Below, piece by piece: positions 54,931-63,960 of a stretch of 64,000 nucleotides of DNA. The DNA is taken from the NCBI RefSeq assembly GCF_019740355.2, contig NZ_CP091819.1, positions 3,100,001-3,164,000 on the forward strand. The letters run 5' to 3'. Position 1 is the first letter of the stretch. Every line of letters starts with the position of its first letter. The notes below the pieces were generated by a model, which had not been told where the DNA came from, did not search any database, and was given only the letters and a program-made list of their open reading frames with translations. Source of the stretch: Paracrocinitomix mangrovi. GTDB lineage: Bacteria; Bacteroidota; Bacteroidia; Flavobacteriales_D; Crocinitomicaceae. A program made the position numbers and the translations under genes.

Positions 54931-55785
54931 TTATTTCGAAAAATTGATAAATTCTTGAGGGTTCAAAGGGATGCCTCTTTTCCAAAGTTCAAAGTGCAAA
55001 TGAGGACCTGATGAATGTGCTCCTGTACTGCCTACAATGGCAATTGGATCAGTTGTTTGTATTTTGTCACCTATTTTTTTAAGAAGAGAAGAACAATGTT
55101 TATACACTGAAATTAACTCCCCTGAATGTTGTACTATTACTACCATTCCGTCATCCTGACTCCAGGCAGAAAAAATTACCGTTCCGTCTAAACAACTTTT
55201 TATCGGAGCGCCTTTTTCAGTTACTACGTCAACCCCATAATGTCCTTGAGATCTGTCAAAAGATTTAGATACAGTACCTTTTACCGGCGCGGAATAAAAG
55301 TCAATAGAAACCTGGTTTTTTTCGTCAAGAGATGATTGGTTTTCAAATTTTTCTCTCAAAAGTGAATCTTCTTCTGATATATCAAAGTGAGGCTCGTAGT
55401 TGGTTAAAAGCGTATCGTTTTCTATTGCTTTCAAACTATCCTCAAAAGGTTGATCCGTAAGAATCATCTGAAGGTCATTAAAATATTTTTGTCGAGATTC
55501 AATCTCGGTTTTTAAAGAGTCTATAACTCTGCTATTGTCATTTATTTGTTCAACAGAAGCAGTTGGAGCCGGATCCATGAATAGATATTTCATTGGGGTA
55601 AATCTGATTAGTATTGATAAACCTATAACAATGATAAGAGTATATAAACCCAACAAAGTATAGAGGTTCATCATAGACAACCTAAAACTCCACTTTTCAT
55701 CATAAGTAGAATCATTAGTGAAACTCAACTTGTGTTTTTCACGACTTTTTTCAAAAAAGGACTTTATTTTGTCAGAAAACCCCAT
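54931..55785 (-). CDS. Membrane-anchored M23 family metallopeptidase
   Basis: 284 residues: a basic N-terminus, one transmembrane helix (about 41-62), a coiled-coil-like stretch (about 78-125) and a C-terminal LytM/M23 domain (about 165-284). The zinc site is complete: HYGVD (H182, D186) and HLHFELW (H262 and H264), with an intervening YKH. M23 enzymes cut peptidoglycan cross-bridges, and membrane-anchored coiled-coil forms often act in division or envelope shape. Monocistronic, with a TACCTTTG promoter element just upstream. Confidence 0.92.
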   Translation of the reverse strand: MGFSDKIKSFFEKSREKHKLSFTNDSTYDEKWSFRLSMMNLYTLLGLYTLIIVIGLSILIRFTPMKYLFMDPAPTASVEQINDNSRVIDSLKTEIESRQKYFNDLQMILTDQPFEDSLKAIENDTLLTNYEPHFDISEEDSLLREKFENQSSLDEKNQVSIDFYSAPVKGTVSKSFDRSQGHYGVDVVTEKGAPIKSCLDGTVIFSAWSQDDGMVVIVQHSGELISVYKHCSSLLKKIGDKIQTTDPIAIVGSTGAHSSGPHLHFELWKRGIPLNPQEFINFSK

Positions 55786-55796
55786 AAATGTGGCTA

Positions 55797-55804
55797 CAAA
55801 GGTA
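55797..55804 (-). promoter_or_regulatory. Putative -7 element of M23 peptidase gene
   Basis: On the minus strand this reads TACCTTTG, a textbook Bacteroidota -7 element, 12 bases before the start codon; the leader would be very short. Confidence 0.5.
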
Positions 55805-56003
55805 CATTATCTGTCACAATTTCATACCTCTTAATCGGTTTAAAATGGATTTAAATAAATAAGTGACCTATTTGGCTCATTTTTTGATGTTTAAAAAACA
55901 ACTTTAGCGTTTAAAGTTCGTTATATAAATACGAGGGGATTCATTAATAAATTCGTAAATTTATTGTCCCATTCGTCTAAGGATTAAAAGGGGTACTACT
56001 ACA

Positions 56004-58418
56004 TTGAAGAAATTAGTTTACATATTGTTGAGTTTGATGGCGACTTTTATAGTTGGCAACACTTATGCTCAATTAACTACCTCTAATGCAGCAACACCAA
56101 CGCAACTTGTTGAAAACACTTTGGTTGGAAATGGAGTTGCAGTTTCAAATGTTGTTTACACCGGAAATGCTGAAGCAATTGGGTCTTTTAATGGTGCAAA
56201 TACTAATCTTGGATTGGCTTCAGGAGTAATACTTACTACAGGAACAGTTTTAAATACAGGTGGAATCTTAGGAGGTTCACAAGGTCCTCATGGTCCTAAT
56301 GATTCTGGTAGTGCAGGTGTTGATAATGGAAATCCGGGCTACTCTCCTTTAACGTCTTTGGCGGGTGCAGACACTTATAATGCGGCGGTTTTAGAATTCG
56401 ACTTTGTTCCTCAATCTGATACAGTAAAATTCAGATATGTTTTTGGCTCAGAAGAGTACCCTGAATATGTTGACGGAGGATTCAATGATGCTTTTGCCTT
56501 CTTTATTTCAGGTCCCGGTATTTTAGGAACCCAAAACATGGCAACAATTCCGGGAGGTGGAGGTATCGTTTCTATTGATAATATCAATAATGGTAATACT
56601 AATTCTGGTCCATGTCAAAATTGTGCTTATTACATTAATAATGGAACAGGTTCTACAGCTCCACAAAATGGAAGTGATTTCTATATTCAATATGATGGGT
56701 TCACTGTAGTAATGGAAGCAATTTCTAAAGTGCAATGCGGACAAACTTATCATTTGGTTATCGCTATTGCTGATGCAGGAGATGGTGCATATGATTCGGG
56801 AATATTTTTAGAAGCAAATAGCTTAGAGAGTTTTGCTCCAATTGATATGTCATATAGTTTAGCATTAGATGGTTATGGAGATAATTATACAATGGCAGAA
56901 GGTTGTGAGACAGCAACTGTAACCGTTTCAAGACCTTCAAATAACGCACAAGATGCTATAACTATTCCAGTAATGGTTTCAGGTACAGCAACAGAAGGTG
57001 TTGATTATAGTAATGTGCCGGCAAGCATCAATTTCGCTTCAGGACAAACTTCTGTTTCTTTTGATTTAGATGTTTTTTCAGATGGGATATCAGAAGGAAC
57101 AGAAAGTGTTATTATTCAATTAAATCAACCGGACCCTTGCGGAAATAACAACTTTATTACAATTGAATTGGCGATACAGGATGTAAATCCGCTACAAGCA
57201 ACCATTCCGGATGTGGATGTTCATTGTCCCGGGGAAGATGCTGTACTTGAAGTACAGGTAACCGGAGGTTTGGAACCATATACATACAGCTGGGGTGTTG
57301 GAGGTTCAGATGATAATATTACCGTCAATCCAACAACTACAACTTCATATGATGTTACAGTAAATGATGCATGTTTACAATCTCCGGTAACAGTTTCTGG
57401 AACAGTTAATGTGCCCAATTATCCACCTGTAATTATGGTTACTTCACCTGACACTTCTGTGCTTTGTCCAAATACTCCTCAAACACTTCTAGCAGAGGCT
57501 ACCGGAGGTGATGGGAATTTTGTTTACACATGGTATCAAGGAACTTCGGTTATAGGAAGTGGTACTTCTCAAGGGGTATCACCAATGGTTACAACTACTT
57601 ACACGGTAGGAGTTTTAGATGGATGTGGAGTGGAGATATTTAGTGACATTATTGTAACAGTGGAAGCTTCAGTATTAGAGCTTGAAATGAGTCCTGATCA
57701 ATTAGTTTGTCCTGGAGATTCTGCCGTAATTTGGGTAGAGGCTTCAGAAGGATTAGGTAACTATACATATTACTGGCATCATTCAGGTGAAACAACACCA
57801 GAGGTAACTGTTTGGCCAAATCATACCACTACATATACAGTTTCTGTTGAAGATGAATGTCATACTTATCATATAGATGGTCAAACTGTTGTAGAAGTAG
57901 TTAGACCTGAAGCTAATTTCAATATCCTAACTGATGAACCAATGGAGGATTTATTAGTGTCATTCCAAAACACTACTAATGGAGGTGTGACCTGGTATTG
58001 GGATTTTGGAAATGGTGATAATTCAACTGCTAATTCTCCAAACACTACTTATGATGCAGCCGGTTGGTATGATGTTACATTAATTGCCTACAATATTATT
58101 GGATGTTCTGATACTGTTACCAAGCCAATCTATATTAAGCCTGAGTTTTATTTTTATGCACCAAACGCATTTACACCTGATGGAAACAGGTTAAATAATA
58201 ATTATGAAGTTTCTGTAATCGGAGCAACAGGATTTGAATTTCAGATTTTCAACAGATGGGGAGAATTGATTTATGCTACAACGGATCAATATTTTAAATG
58301 GGATGGAAACTATGACGGTGCCCCTGTTCAGGATGGTGTTCTAGTTTGGCGTGCAAAAGTTGTAGATAGAGAAGAAAACGTTCATACTTTTCAAGGTCAT
58401 ATTACCATTTTAAGGTAA
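56004..58418 (+). CDS. Secreted protein with choice-of-anchor L, Calx-beta, PKD and T9SS type B domains
   Basis: 804 residues starting at TTG 56004, which gives the signal peptide MKKLVYILLSLMATF (cleavage near TYAQ). Domains in order: choice-of-anchor L (about 35-275, with FRYVFGSEEYPEYVDGGFND), Calx-beta (about 290-395), PKD-like beta repeats (about 400-630), a PKD domain (about 635-715, WYWDFGNGDNST), and a gliding-motility type CHU_C domain (about 718-804, FYAPNAFTPDGNRLNN ... FNRWGELIY), the type B T9SS sorting signal. It should be exported by SprA and displayed at the surface, probably as an adhesin. It is followed after 32 bases by the serine hydrolase lipoprotein gene. Confidence 0.9.
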   Translation: MKKLVYILLSLMATFIVGNTYAQLTTSNAATPTQLVENTLVGNGVAVSNVVYTGNAEAIGSFNGANTNLGLASGVILTTGTVLNTGGILGGSQGPHGPNDSGSAGVDNGNPGYSPLTSLAGADTYNAAVLEFDFVPQSDTVKFRYVFGSEEYPEYVDGGFNDAFAFFISGPGILGTQNMATIPGGGGIVSIDNINNGNTNSGPCQNCAYYINNGTGSTAPQNGSDFYIQYDGFTVVMEAISKVQCGQTYHLVIAIADAGDGAYDSGIFLEANSLESFAPIDMSYSLALDGYGDNYTMAEGCETATVTVSRPSNNAQDAITIPVMVSGTATEGVDYSNVPASINFASGQTSVSFDLDVFSDGISEGTESVIIQLNQPDPCGNNNFITIELAIQDVNPLQATIPDVDVHCPGEDAVLEVQVTGGLEPYTYSWGVGGSDDNITVNPTTTTSYDVTVNDACLQSPVTVSGTVNVPNYPPVIMVTSPDTSVLCPNTPQTLLAEATGGDGNFVYTWYQGTSVIGSGTSQGVSPMVTTTYTVGVLDGCGVEIFSDIIVTVEASVLELEMSPDQLVCPGDSAVIWVEASEGLGNYTYYWHHSGETTPEVTVWPNHTTTYTVSVEDECHTYHIDGQTVVEVVRPEANFNILTDEPMEDLLVSFQNTTNGGVTWYWDFGNGDNSTANSPNTTYDAAGWYDVTLIAYNIIGCSDTVTKPIYIKPEFYFYAPNAFTPDGNRLNNNYEVSVIGATGFEFQIFNRWGELIYATTDQYFKWDGNYDGAPVQDGVLVWRAKVVDREENVHTFQGHITILR

Positions 58419-58419
58419 A

Positions 58420-58449
58420 TAATTACATTTGCTCAAATTGATGTAATTA
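58420..58449 (+). other. Hairpin filling the gap before the serine hydrolase gene
   Basis: TAATTACAT (58420-58428) pairs perfectly with ATGTAATTA (58441-58449) around a 12-base loop. It spans almost exactly from the preceding stop codon to the next ATG (58451) and lacks a T run. Confidence 0.45.
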
Positions 58450-58450
58450 A

Positions 58451-61093
58451 ATGTTGCTGAGTAGATTATCACTCCTTGTATTTTCACTGCTTATTGTTGT
58501 CTTATCATCTTGTGGAGGTGATGAAATTAAAGAGACATCTGATGTTGAGTTTGATGATAGCAACACAGCTTGGATTGACTCAATTTTTGGAGACTTATCT
58601 GCCAAGGAACAATATTATCAGCATCTTATATTTGAAATTCCTGCTACTTATCAAACCAACGCAGATTCACTTATTACCTGGATAGGAATAAACCAACCGG
58701 GTGCTATAAAGTTTCAATCATGGAATTATGACAGTATTCAATATGTCAAACAAGCCGTTGATACATTAGATATCATCCAACCAATTTATTATACCAATTT
58801 CTTCGAATTTTTGAATTTACCTAAGTATCCATATTGGGATGCCAATGTCAAAAATCAATCTTTAAAATTGACAAGAATCTTTCAAAAAGGAAGAATGAAT
58901 TTGCTCGATTTTCAAGGAGAGTTAAATCCACAAAAAGAACATCAAGAGTGGATTGCGAAATTAAAAAATGAACAGTCAGTTTTTCCTGTTACCGGCGGAT
59001 ACAAAGACAAAAATGTAAAAGAGGAATTTGAAGATTTCATGAAAAGCTTAAGTCAGGACAATCATCTGCATTTAAGTATTTTTCAAATGGATACTGTTGA
59101 CTTTAATAATTTCAGGAATAATGCCGGATTTAAAGGACTATTCATAGTGGAATCCAAAGAAGGAGCAATAAACGGCATGCTTTCAAAAGGAGCTGATTTA
59201 TTGGTAAAGAATATTGAATTACCGGATCAATTTGATAAGTGGAATGAAGCTTCTGAAGAATACGAACAAAGTACCAAGAGAATTTTAGATTTAAAAAGCC
59301 AGATTAACAATGACATCAAAGAACAACATCTTGAATCTGAAGCCACTTTTAGCCGATTAAATTATCTCCACAACGGTGTGACCTTAATAGCTGATAAAAG
59401 CAAATTAGTTCCCTTTAAAGGTCGTTTCAATTTATATGCGCCTGACAAATTAAATATTAGTTTAAAAGTAAGAAGAGAATGTAATGTCAGTAATTATGAA
59501 TCTGATTTAACCTTGAAGTCTGTAGAAAAAATAGTTGATGCAAAAGGGAGCAAAGTAATTGTGTTAAGTGATACTGTTCAATTAGAAGTGCTGGATTATT
59601 TGAACGGAATTAGTAAAGAAGCGAATACGCTTGTGTGTTTTTCGAGTATTGAGCAGTATAGTAAATTATCTGCATCACCTAATCTGTGTTTTATTCCTTC
59701 AATAAATTTTTGTTCTCCTGACGTTTTTGTTCAACAATTGAGCAGTAGAATAAACCTAGATGGAAACTTTGTTTCAAAAGATTCTGTCCTAAAAGGGAAA
59801 GAAGTTGAAAAAACACTATTAGCCAGAACAGTTCCTGAGTTTGTCGGATATGATCAGGATACATTATATGGAATTAACTGGGCGGTTAAAAATGCAATGA
59901 ACGGAAGAGCTTTTCCGGGTTGTCAAGTTTTATTGGCTAAAAATGGATGTATTATTTATGACCAGCAATTTGGATTTCATTCCTATGATAGACAAAAACA
60001 AGTAACAGAAGAATCAATTTATGACCTAGCGTCTATTACTAAAGTGTTGGCCACAACCATGGTTGGAATGAAACTTTACGAAATGGGTAAGTATAATCTA
60101 CAAGACAGCTTAGAAGATTATCTACCTGATACGCTTCGTAAACATTTGCCATATCCAAGTACAATTAGAAATATCACTTTTCATGAGTTGTTTATTCATA
60201 AAAGTGGATTGCCGGCCGGTTTTCCACTCATAAGATTTCTAGATTATACCTCAGAAAACGTTGGTAGGTTTGACAAGTATTATTGCGATATTTCAGATAC
60301 TGCCTACTGTATTGAAGTGGCCGAGAATTTTTATATGGAAAAGGAATATGAGGATTCAATGTGGTTGAAGTTGAACCAGATTTGGTTGGATAAAAACAAA
60401 CCATATAAATACAGTGATGTCAATATGAATACACTTTATTATATGTTTAAAAGCATTATTCAAAATTCACCAAGGGACTTTGGTTTCACTGAACCGGCTA
60501 AGAAATTAAAGGACAAAGATCTTTTTGTAGAATTTCTTTATAACACTTATTATAAACCCTTGGGAATGGATCGTTCAAGGTATAAGCCATTGCTTCATTT
60601 TAATAAAAATGGAATTGTGCCAACAGAAAATGAATCATTTTGGCGAAAACAATTGTTGCAGGGATATGTTCACGATCCAAATGCTGCTCTAATGGGAGGA
60701 ATAGCAGGAAATGCTGGTTTGTTTTCAACTACGAATGATATGGCCAAACTTTGTCAAATGCTTTTGAACAAAGGGACGTATGGAGGAAAACGCTACCTAA
60801 AAACAGAAACTGTACAAAAATTTACTTCAGTTGCAGAAGATTCGCACCGTGGACTTGGATTTAACAAGAGAACAATTTCAACCACCGGATTTGGAATGGC
60901 AGATTCTTCCTCTATTGACACATATGGGCATACTGGATTTACCGGTACTTGTTTTTGGATTGATCCACAAGAAGATTTGATTTATATTTTCCTATCAAAT
61001 AGAGTGCACCCTAAAGTAAATAACCGTATTTATCAATACGGAATCAGAAAGAGAATTCACAACACTGCTTACGCGGCTAGGTTGAATTATTAA
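58451..61093 (+). CDS. Lipoprotein: degenerate GH3-like domain fused to a beta-lactamase-type serine hydrolase
   Basis: 880 residues. The lipobox LSSC marks a lipid-anchored protein. The C-terminal part (about 480-880) is a class C beta-lactamase/esterase fold: the nucleophile in SITK (S528, K531), the YSDVN motif (Y654) and HTG (H827). The first ~430 residues align in layout with the NagZ-type glycoside hydrolase 3 domain that is fused to such hydrolases in many Bacteroidota (opening WIDSIFGDLSAKEQYYQHLI), but the KHFPGHGDT catalytic motif is not recognisable (FPVTGGYKDK stands near that place). So the hydrolase half looks active and the glycosidase half looks dead. Role in cell-wall peptide or sugar turnover is inference. 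Confidence 0.8.
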   Translation: MLLSRLSLLVFSLLIVVLSSCGGDEIKETSDVEFDDSNTAWIDSIFGDLSAKEQYYQHLIFEIPATYQTNADSLITWIGINQPGAIKFQSWNYDSIQYVKQAVDTLDIIQPIYYTNFFEFLNLPKYPYWDANVKNQSLKLTRIFQKGRMNLLDFQGELNPQKEHQEWIAKLKNEQSVFPVTGGYKDKNVKEEFEDFMKSLSQDNHLHLSIFQMDTVDFNNFRNNAGFKGLFIVESKEGAINGMLSKGADLLVKNIELPDQFDKWNEASEEYEQSTKRILDLKSQINNDIKEQHLESEATFSRLNYLHNGVTLIADKSKLVPFKGRFNLYAPDKLNISLKVRRECNVSNYESDLTLKSVEKIVDAKGSKVIVLSDTVQLEVLDYLNGISKEANTLVCFSSIEQYSKLSASPNLCFIPSINFCSPDVFVQQLSSRINLDGNFVSKDSVLKGKEVEKTLLARTVPEFVGYDQDTLYGINWAVKNAMNGRAFPGCQVLLAKNGCIIYDQQFGFHSYDRQKQVTEESIYDLASITKVLATTMVGMKLYEMGKYNLQDSLEDYLPDTLRKHLPYPSTIRNITFHELFIHKSGLPAGFPLIRFLDYTSENVGRFDKYYCDISDTAYCIEVAENFYMEKEYEDSMWLKLNQIWLDKNKPYKYSDVNMNTLYYMFKSIIQNSPRDFGFTEPAKKLKDKDLFVEFLYNTYYKPLGMDRSRYKPLLHFNKNGIVPTENESFWRKQLLQGYVHDPNAALMGGIAGNAGLFSTTNDMAKLCQMLLNKGTYGGKRYLKTETVQKFTSVAEDSHRGLGFNKRTISTTGFGMADSSSIDTYGHTGFTGTCFWIDPQEDLIYIFLSNRVHPKVNNRIYQYGIRKRIHNTAYAARLNY

Positions 61094-61875
61094 AGACTTT
61101 TAGTTCTACCACCATCAACAGGAACATTTATTCCGTTGATATAGCTTGCCGCAGGTGATGCTAAAAATGCCACCGCATTGGCAACTTCCTCTGGTCTGGC
61201 AACTCTGTTCATTGGTGAAGCAGCACTCATTTCAGCTAAAATATCTTCTTTTGATTTTCCTGTCTTATCCGCTTTATTTCCAATAATCTGATCCAATCTG
61301 GCAGTACTTGTAGCTCCCGGCAATACATTGTTTACAGTAATATTGAACTGTCCAAGTTCATTTGCTAAAGTTTTACTCCAATTGGCTACAGCACCCCTAA
61401 TTGTATTTGAAACACCGAGATTTGGTAATGGCTGTTTAACAGAAGTACTAATTATATTGATAATTCTACCATAGCCTGCATCTTTCATTTTGTCAATTAC
61501 AGCTTGCGCCAAAATTTGATTACAGATTAGGTGCATATTAAAGGCAATTCTATATTCTTCTATTGAAGCAGTATGAGCAGGTCCACCTGCAGGTCCACCT
61601 GTATTATTGATTAATATATGAACTGATTTACCCGGAAGAAAAGCATCAAGTTTTTGTTGAAGTTCATCCGCCTTTGAAAAATCGGCTACAAGATACTCGT
61701 GCTTTTGTCCTTTTGATTGATCAAGTTCTGATTGAACAATTCTTAACTTGTCTTCATTTCTTGCTATTAAAATAATATTGGCTCCCATATTGGCCAATTC
61801 TTCAGCTGAAGCTTTACCTATTCCTTGAGTTGATCCGCAGACAATAGCAGTTTTCCCACTTAAATCTAAATTCAT
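61090..61875 (-). CDS. SDR-family protein lacking the canonical catalytic Tyr/Lys
   Basis: 261 residues with the Rossmann motif GSTQGIG (14-20), NNTGG (90-94), the catalytic-loop Ser region IISTS (141-145) and the C-terminal NGINVPVDGGRTKSL. Where other short-chain dehydrogenases have YxxxK there is SNTIR (S156, R160), so both residues are replaced. This matches the ketoacyl-reductase-like subgroup known to lack the standard tetrad, so its activity is uncertain. Its stop overlaps the convergent hydrolase gene by 4 bases (TTAA). Confidence 0.88.
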   Translation of the reverse strand: MNLDLSGKTAIVCGSTQGIGKASAEELANMGANIILIARNEDKLRIVQSELDQSKGQKHEYLVADFSKADELQQKLDAFLPGKSVHILINNTGGPAGGPAHTASIEEYRIAFNMHLICNQILAQAVIDKMKDAGYGRIINIISTSVKQPLPNLGVSNTIRGAVANWSKTLANELGQFNITVNNVLPGATSTARLDQIIGNKADKTGKSKEDILAEMSAASPMNRVARPEEVANAVAFLASPAASYINGINVPVDGGRTKSL

Positions 61876-61928
61876 AATGACGTTTATTTCGACACGAATT
61901 TAAGCAGAATAGCTTGAATGAGGTGAAT

Positions 61929-63728
61929 TTATACTTCAACTTCAATAGACTTAATGTATTCTGTAGGAGTTAGACCGGTAAGTTTTTTAAAAGAAGCATT
62001 GAATGTTGATTTCGAATTAAATCCAGCTTCATAGGCCAATGACAAAATGGTGAATTTTTCATTTTGTCTATCATTGAGCATTTCAAGTAAATGTTTAATT
62101 CTCAACGAATTTATGTAGTCAAAAAAGTTCTTATTATTTTGAGTATTGATAACCTGTGAAAGGTTGTTTGGACTGACATTTAATTTTTTAGCCAGTTTTT
62201 TAAGATTAATCTTAGGATCCAAAAATGGCTTGTGCTCTTCAATATAATCATTGAGTTGAATTTCTATTGCCAATAAATCATCTTCTGTTAATCCTGACTT
62301 GGCATATTTTACTTTTTCAACTTCACCATAGGTATAAGTTCCAACAAGGGCATTTTCAAGAATAGCTGATCTTGGGTTGTTCAATATAGGGTCAATGTAT
62401 GGATTCGCTCTATAAAATCTTGTATACCATTTCCCAATTTTAACGTCCTCTTCTAATACACTAAAAGCTTCTTCAAATCGACCTAAAAATAAATTCACAA
62501 AAACAGATGGGTTCTCACAATAGCTTAGATTTAAATTTTTATCGTGTTGTTTAGATAATGCTAGATTTTCCTCTGCTTTTGATATCAATCCCATTATGGC
62601 ATATGCCATAGAAATCCCCCCATAAAATTTAATTGTTTCACCATTAGGTCCCGGCAAATTACTCCATTGTTTTAGGGCCTCTTTTGGTTTTTTTAACCTC
62701 AATAAAATATGGCCTCTTATATTATGCGCGTTAAGGTGGTTAGGATGATCTTTGACAAAATTATTAGCCTCTTCCAATGCCTCTTCATACTTTCTCAATC
62801 TCATTAAATTCAAAAAACGCAAGTATTTAGGTAAAGGAGACATTGGATCAATTTCATATGCTAGTTCATTAGCCTCCATTGATTTGTTATAATTGCCTAG
62901 AGCAGATTCAATTATTGAAACAAAATGTAGCGCCAAAACATCTCTAGGTTTTTCCCTGAGTACGGTATTGATATTTTCATAAAATAAATCAACATCACCG
63001 GTAATTACAAAAATTAGGTACCCTTTAACAGCCAGGGCGTCCATATTTTTATTGTTGAATCTAAGTGCTTCTTCACATAAGTCTAGCGCTTGTCTTCCTG
63101 CTAAATGCAGTGGCCATGACCCATTTATCCCTAATGTGGTTACAAGTAAAGCCTTTGTACTAATGAAAGCGTCATTTTCAGGATCAATTTCTAAAGCTTT
63201 TTCTATTAATTCTAATGCTAATTTGACACTGGAACCAGATAGATCAGTAGATAAGTCTTTTGCTTTTAAATTTAATTCAAAAGCCTCAATAGAAGTATGA
63301 GGTGAACTTATAAGGTTTTCTGCTTTATCATTGGTGTTGAGAAGTTTTTTAAGTGCATCTTTTACAGATGTAGCTACACTTTCTTGAATTTTGAATATGT
63401 TTTCATTTTCAAAATCAAAAACTTCAGACCAAATGTGAAAATCTCCAACCGCATTTACAATTTGAATAGTGATTTTAAATTGATCTTCAAATCTTCTTAA
63501 TGAACCTTCAATTATGTATTTAACACCCAGATCAGCTGCAATTTCAGAAACTTCTAAAGAGGTGTTTTTAAAATGAAATGAAGAAGTTCTGGAAGTGACA
63601 AACAATTCTTTGAGATGAGAAATGGCGTTAATTATTTCTTCTGATAAACCATCACAGAAAAAATGATCTTCCTTTATGGACGAAAGAGGAATAATTGGTA
63701 AAACCGCTATAGAGTTTTCTCTTCTCAT
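61929..63728 (-). CDS. TolB-like/TPR/AraC transcriptional regulator
   Basis: 599 residues. Residues 1-115 (SIAVLPIIPLS, GVKYIIEGSLRR) match the TolB/FlgO-like module usually attached to CadC-type regulators or adenylate cyclases. About 150-450 are TPR repeats. About 495-599 form an AraC double helix-turn-helix (LAKKLNVSPNNLSQVIN; ILSLAYEAGFNSKSTFNASF). No membrane segment is present. The TolB-like part begins right at the N-terminus; the frame is open for a few codons upstream but contains no better start. It is divergent from the secreted-protein gene at 63961, a possible target (inference). Confidence 0.85.
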   Translation of the reverse strand: MRRENSIAVLPIIPLSSIKEDHFFCDGLSEEIINAISHLKELFVTSRTSSFHFKNTSLEVSEIAADLGVKYIIEGSLRRFEDQFKITIQIVNAVGDFHIWSEVFDFENENIFKIQESVATSVKDALKKLLNTNDKAENLISSPHTSIEAFELNLKAKDLSTDLSGSSVKLALELIEKALEIDPENDAFISTKALLVTTLGINGSWPLHLAGRQALDLCEEALRFNNKNMDALAVKGYLIFVITGDVDLFYENINTVLREKPRDVLALHFVSIIESALGNYNKSMEANELAYEIDPMSPLPKYLRFLNLMRLRKYEEALEEANNFVKDHPNHLNAHNIRGHILLRLKKPKEALKQWSNLPGPNGETIKFYGGISMAYAIMGLISKAEENLALSKQHDKNLNLSYCENPSVFVNLFLGRFEEAFSVLEEDVKIGKWYTRFYRANPYIDPILNNPRSAILENALVGTYTYGEVEKVKYAKSGLTEDDLLAIEIQLNDYIEEHKPFLDPKINLKKLAKKLNVSPNNLSQVINTQNNKNFFDYINSLRIKHLLEMLNDRQNEKFTILSLAYEAGFNSKSTFNASFKKLTGLTPTEYIKSIEVEV

Positions 63729-63960
63729 TGGTTCAAAATGGAGAGGATTAGTAGTGCCTAAGTTAATATACGTAGTGAACCATATTGGTGGTTGGGTCTA
63801 ATTGATACTAAATCCTATCTAAATCGATATAATTAACGCAAAATACAAAAGTACGACTTTTCACGCAAATGGTGCGAACATATAGGGAGAGACGATTTAA
63901 TAAAGTTTTATTCCGAAATTTAGCGCCGAAAGTAAGTTATGTTTAAATTAAATTAGAGTT
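63729..63960. other. Divergent intergenic region before the last gene
   Basis: 232 bases, AT-rich, between the AraC-type regulator and the gene beginning at 63961. I see no confident TAnnTTTG element; TATGTTTA at 63938-63945 is the nearest on the plus strand. Confidence 0.4.

Noticed and set aside
58451-61093. Antibiotic-inactivating beta-lactamase
   Set aside because: The serine-hydrolase domain is fused to a large GH3-like domain on a lipoprotein, as in chromosomal cell-wall or ester hydrolases; nothing indicates antibiotic hydrolysis.
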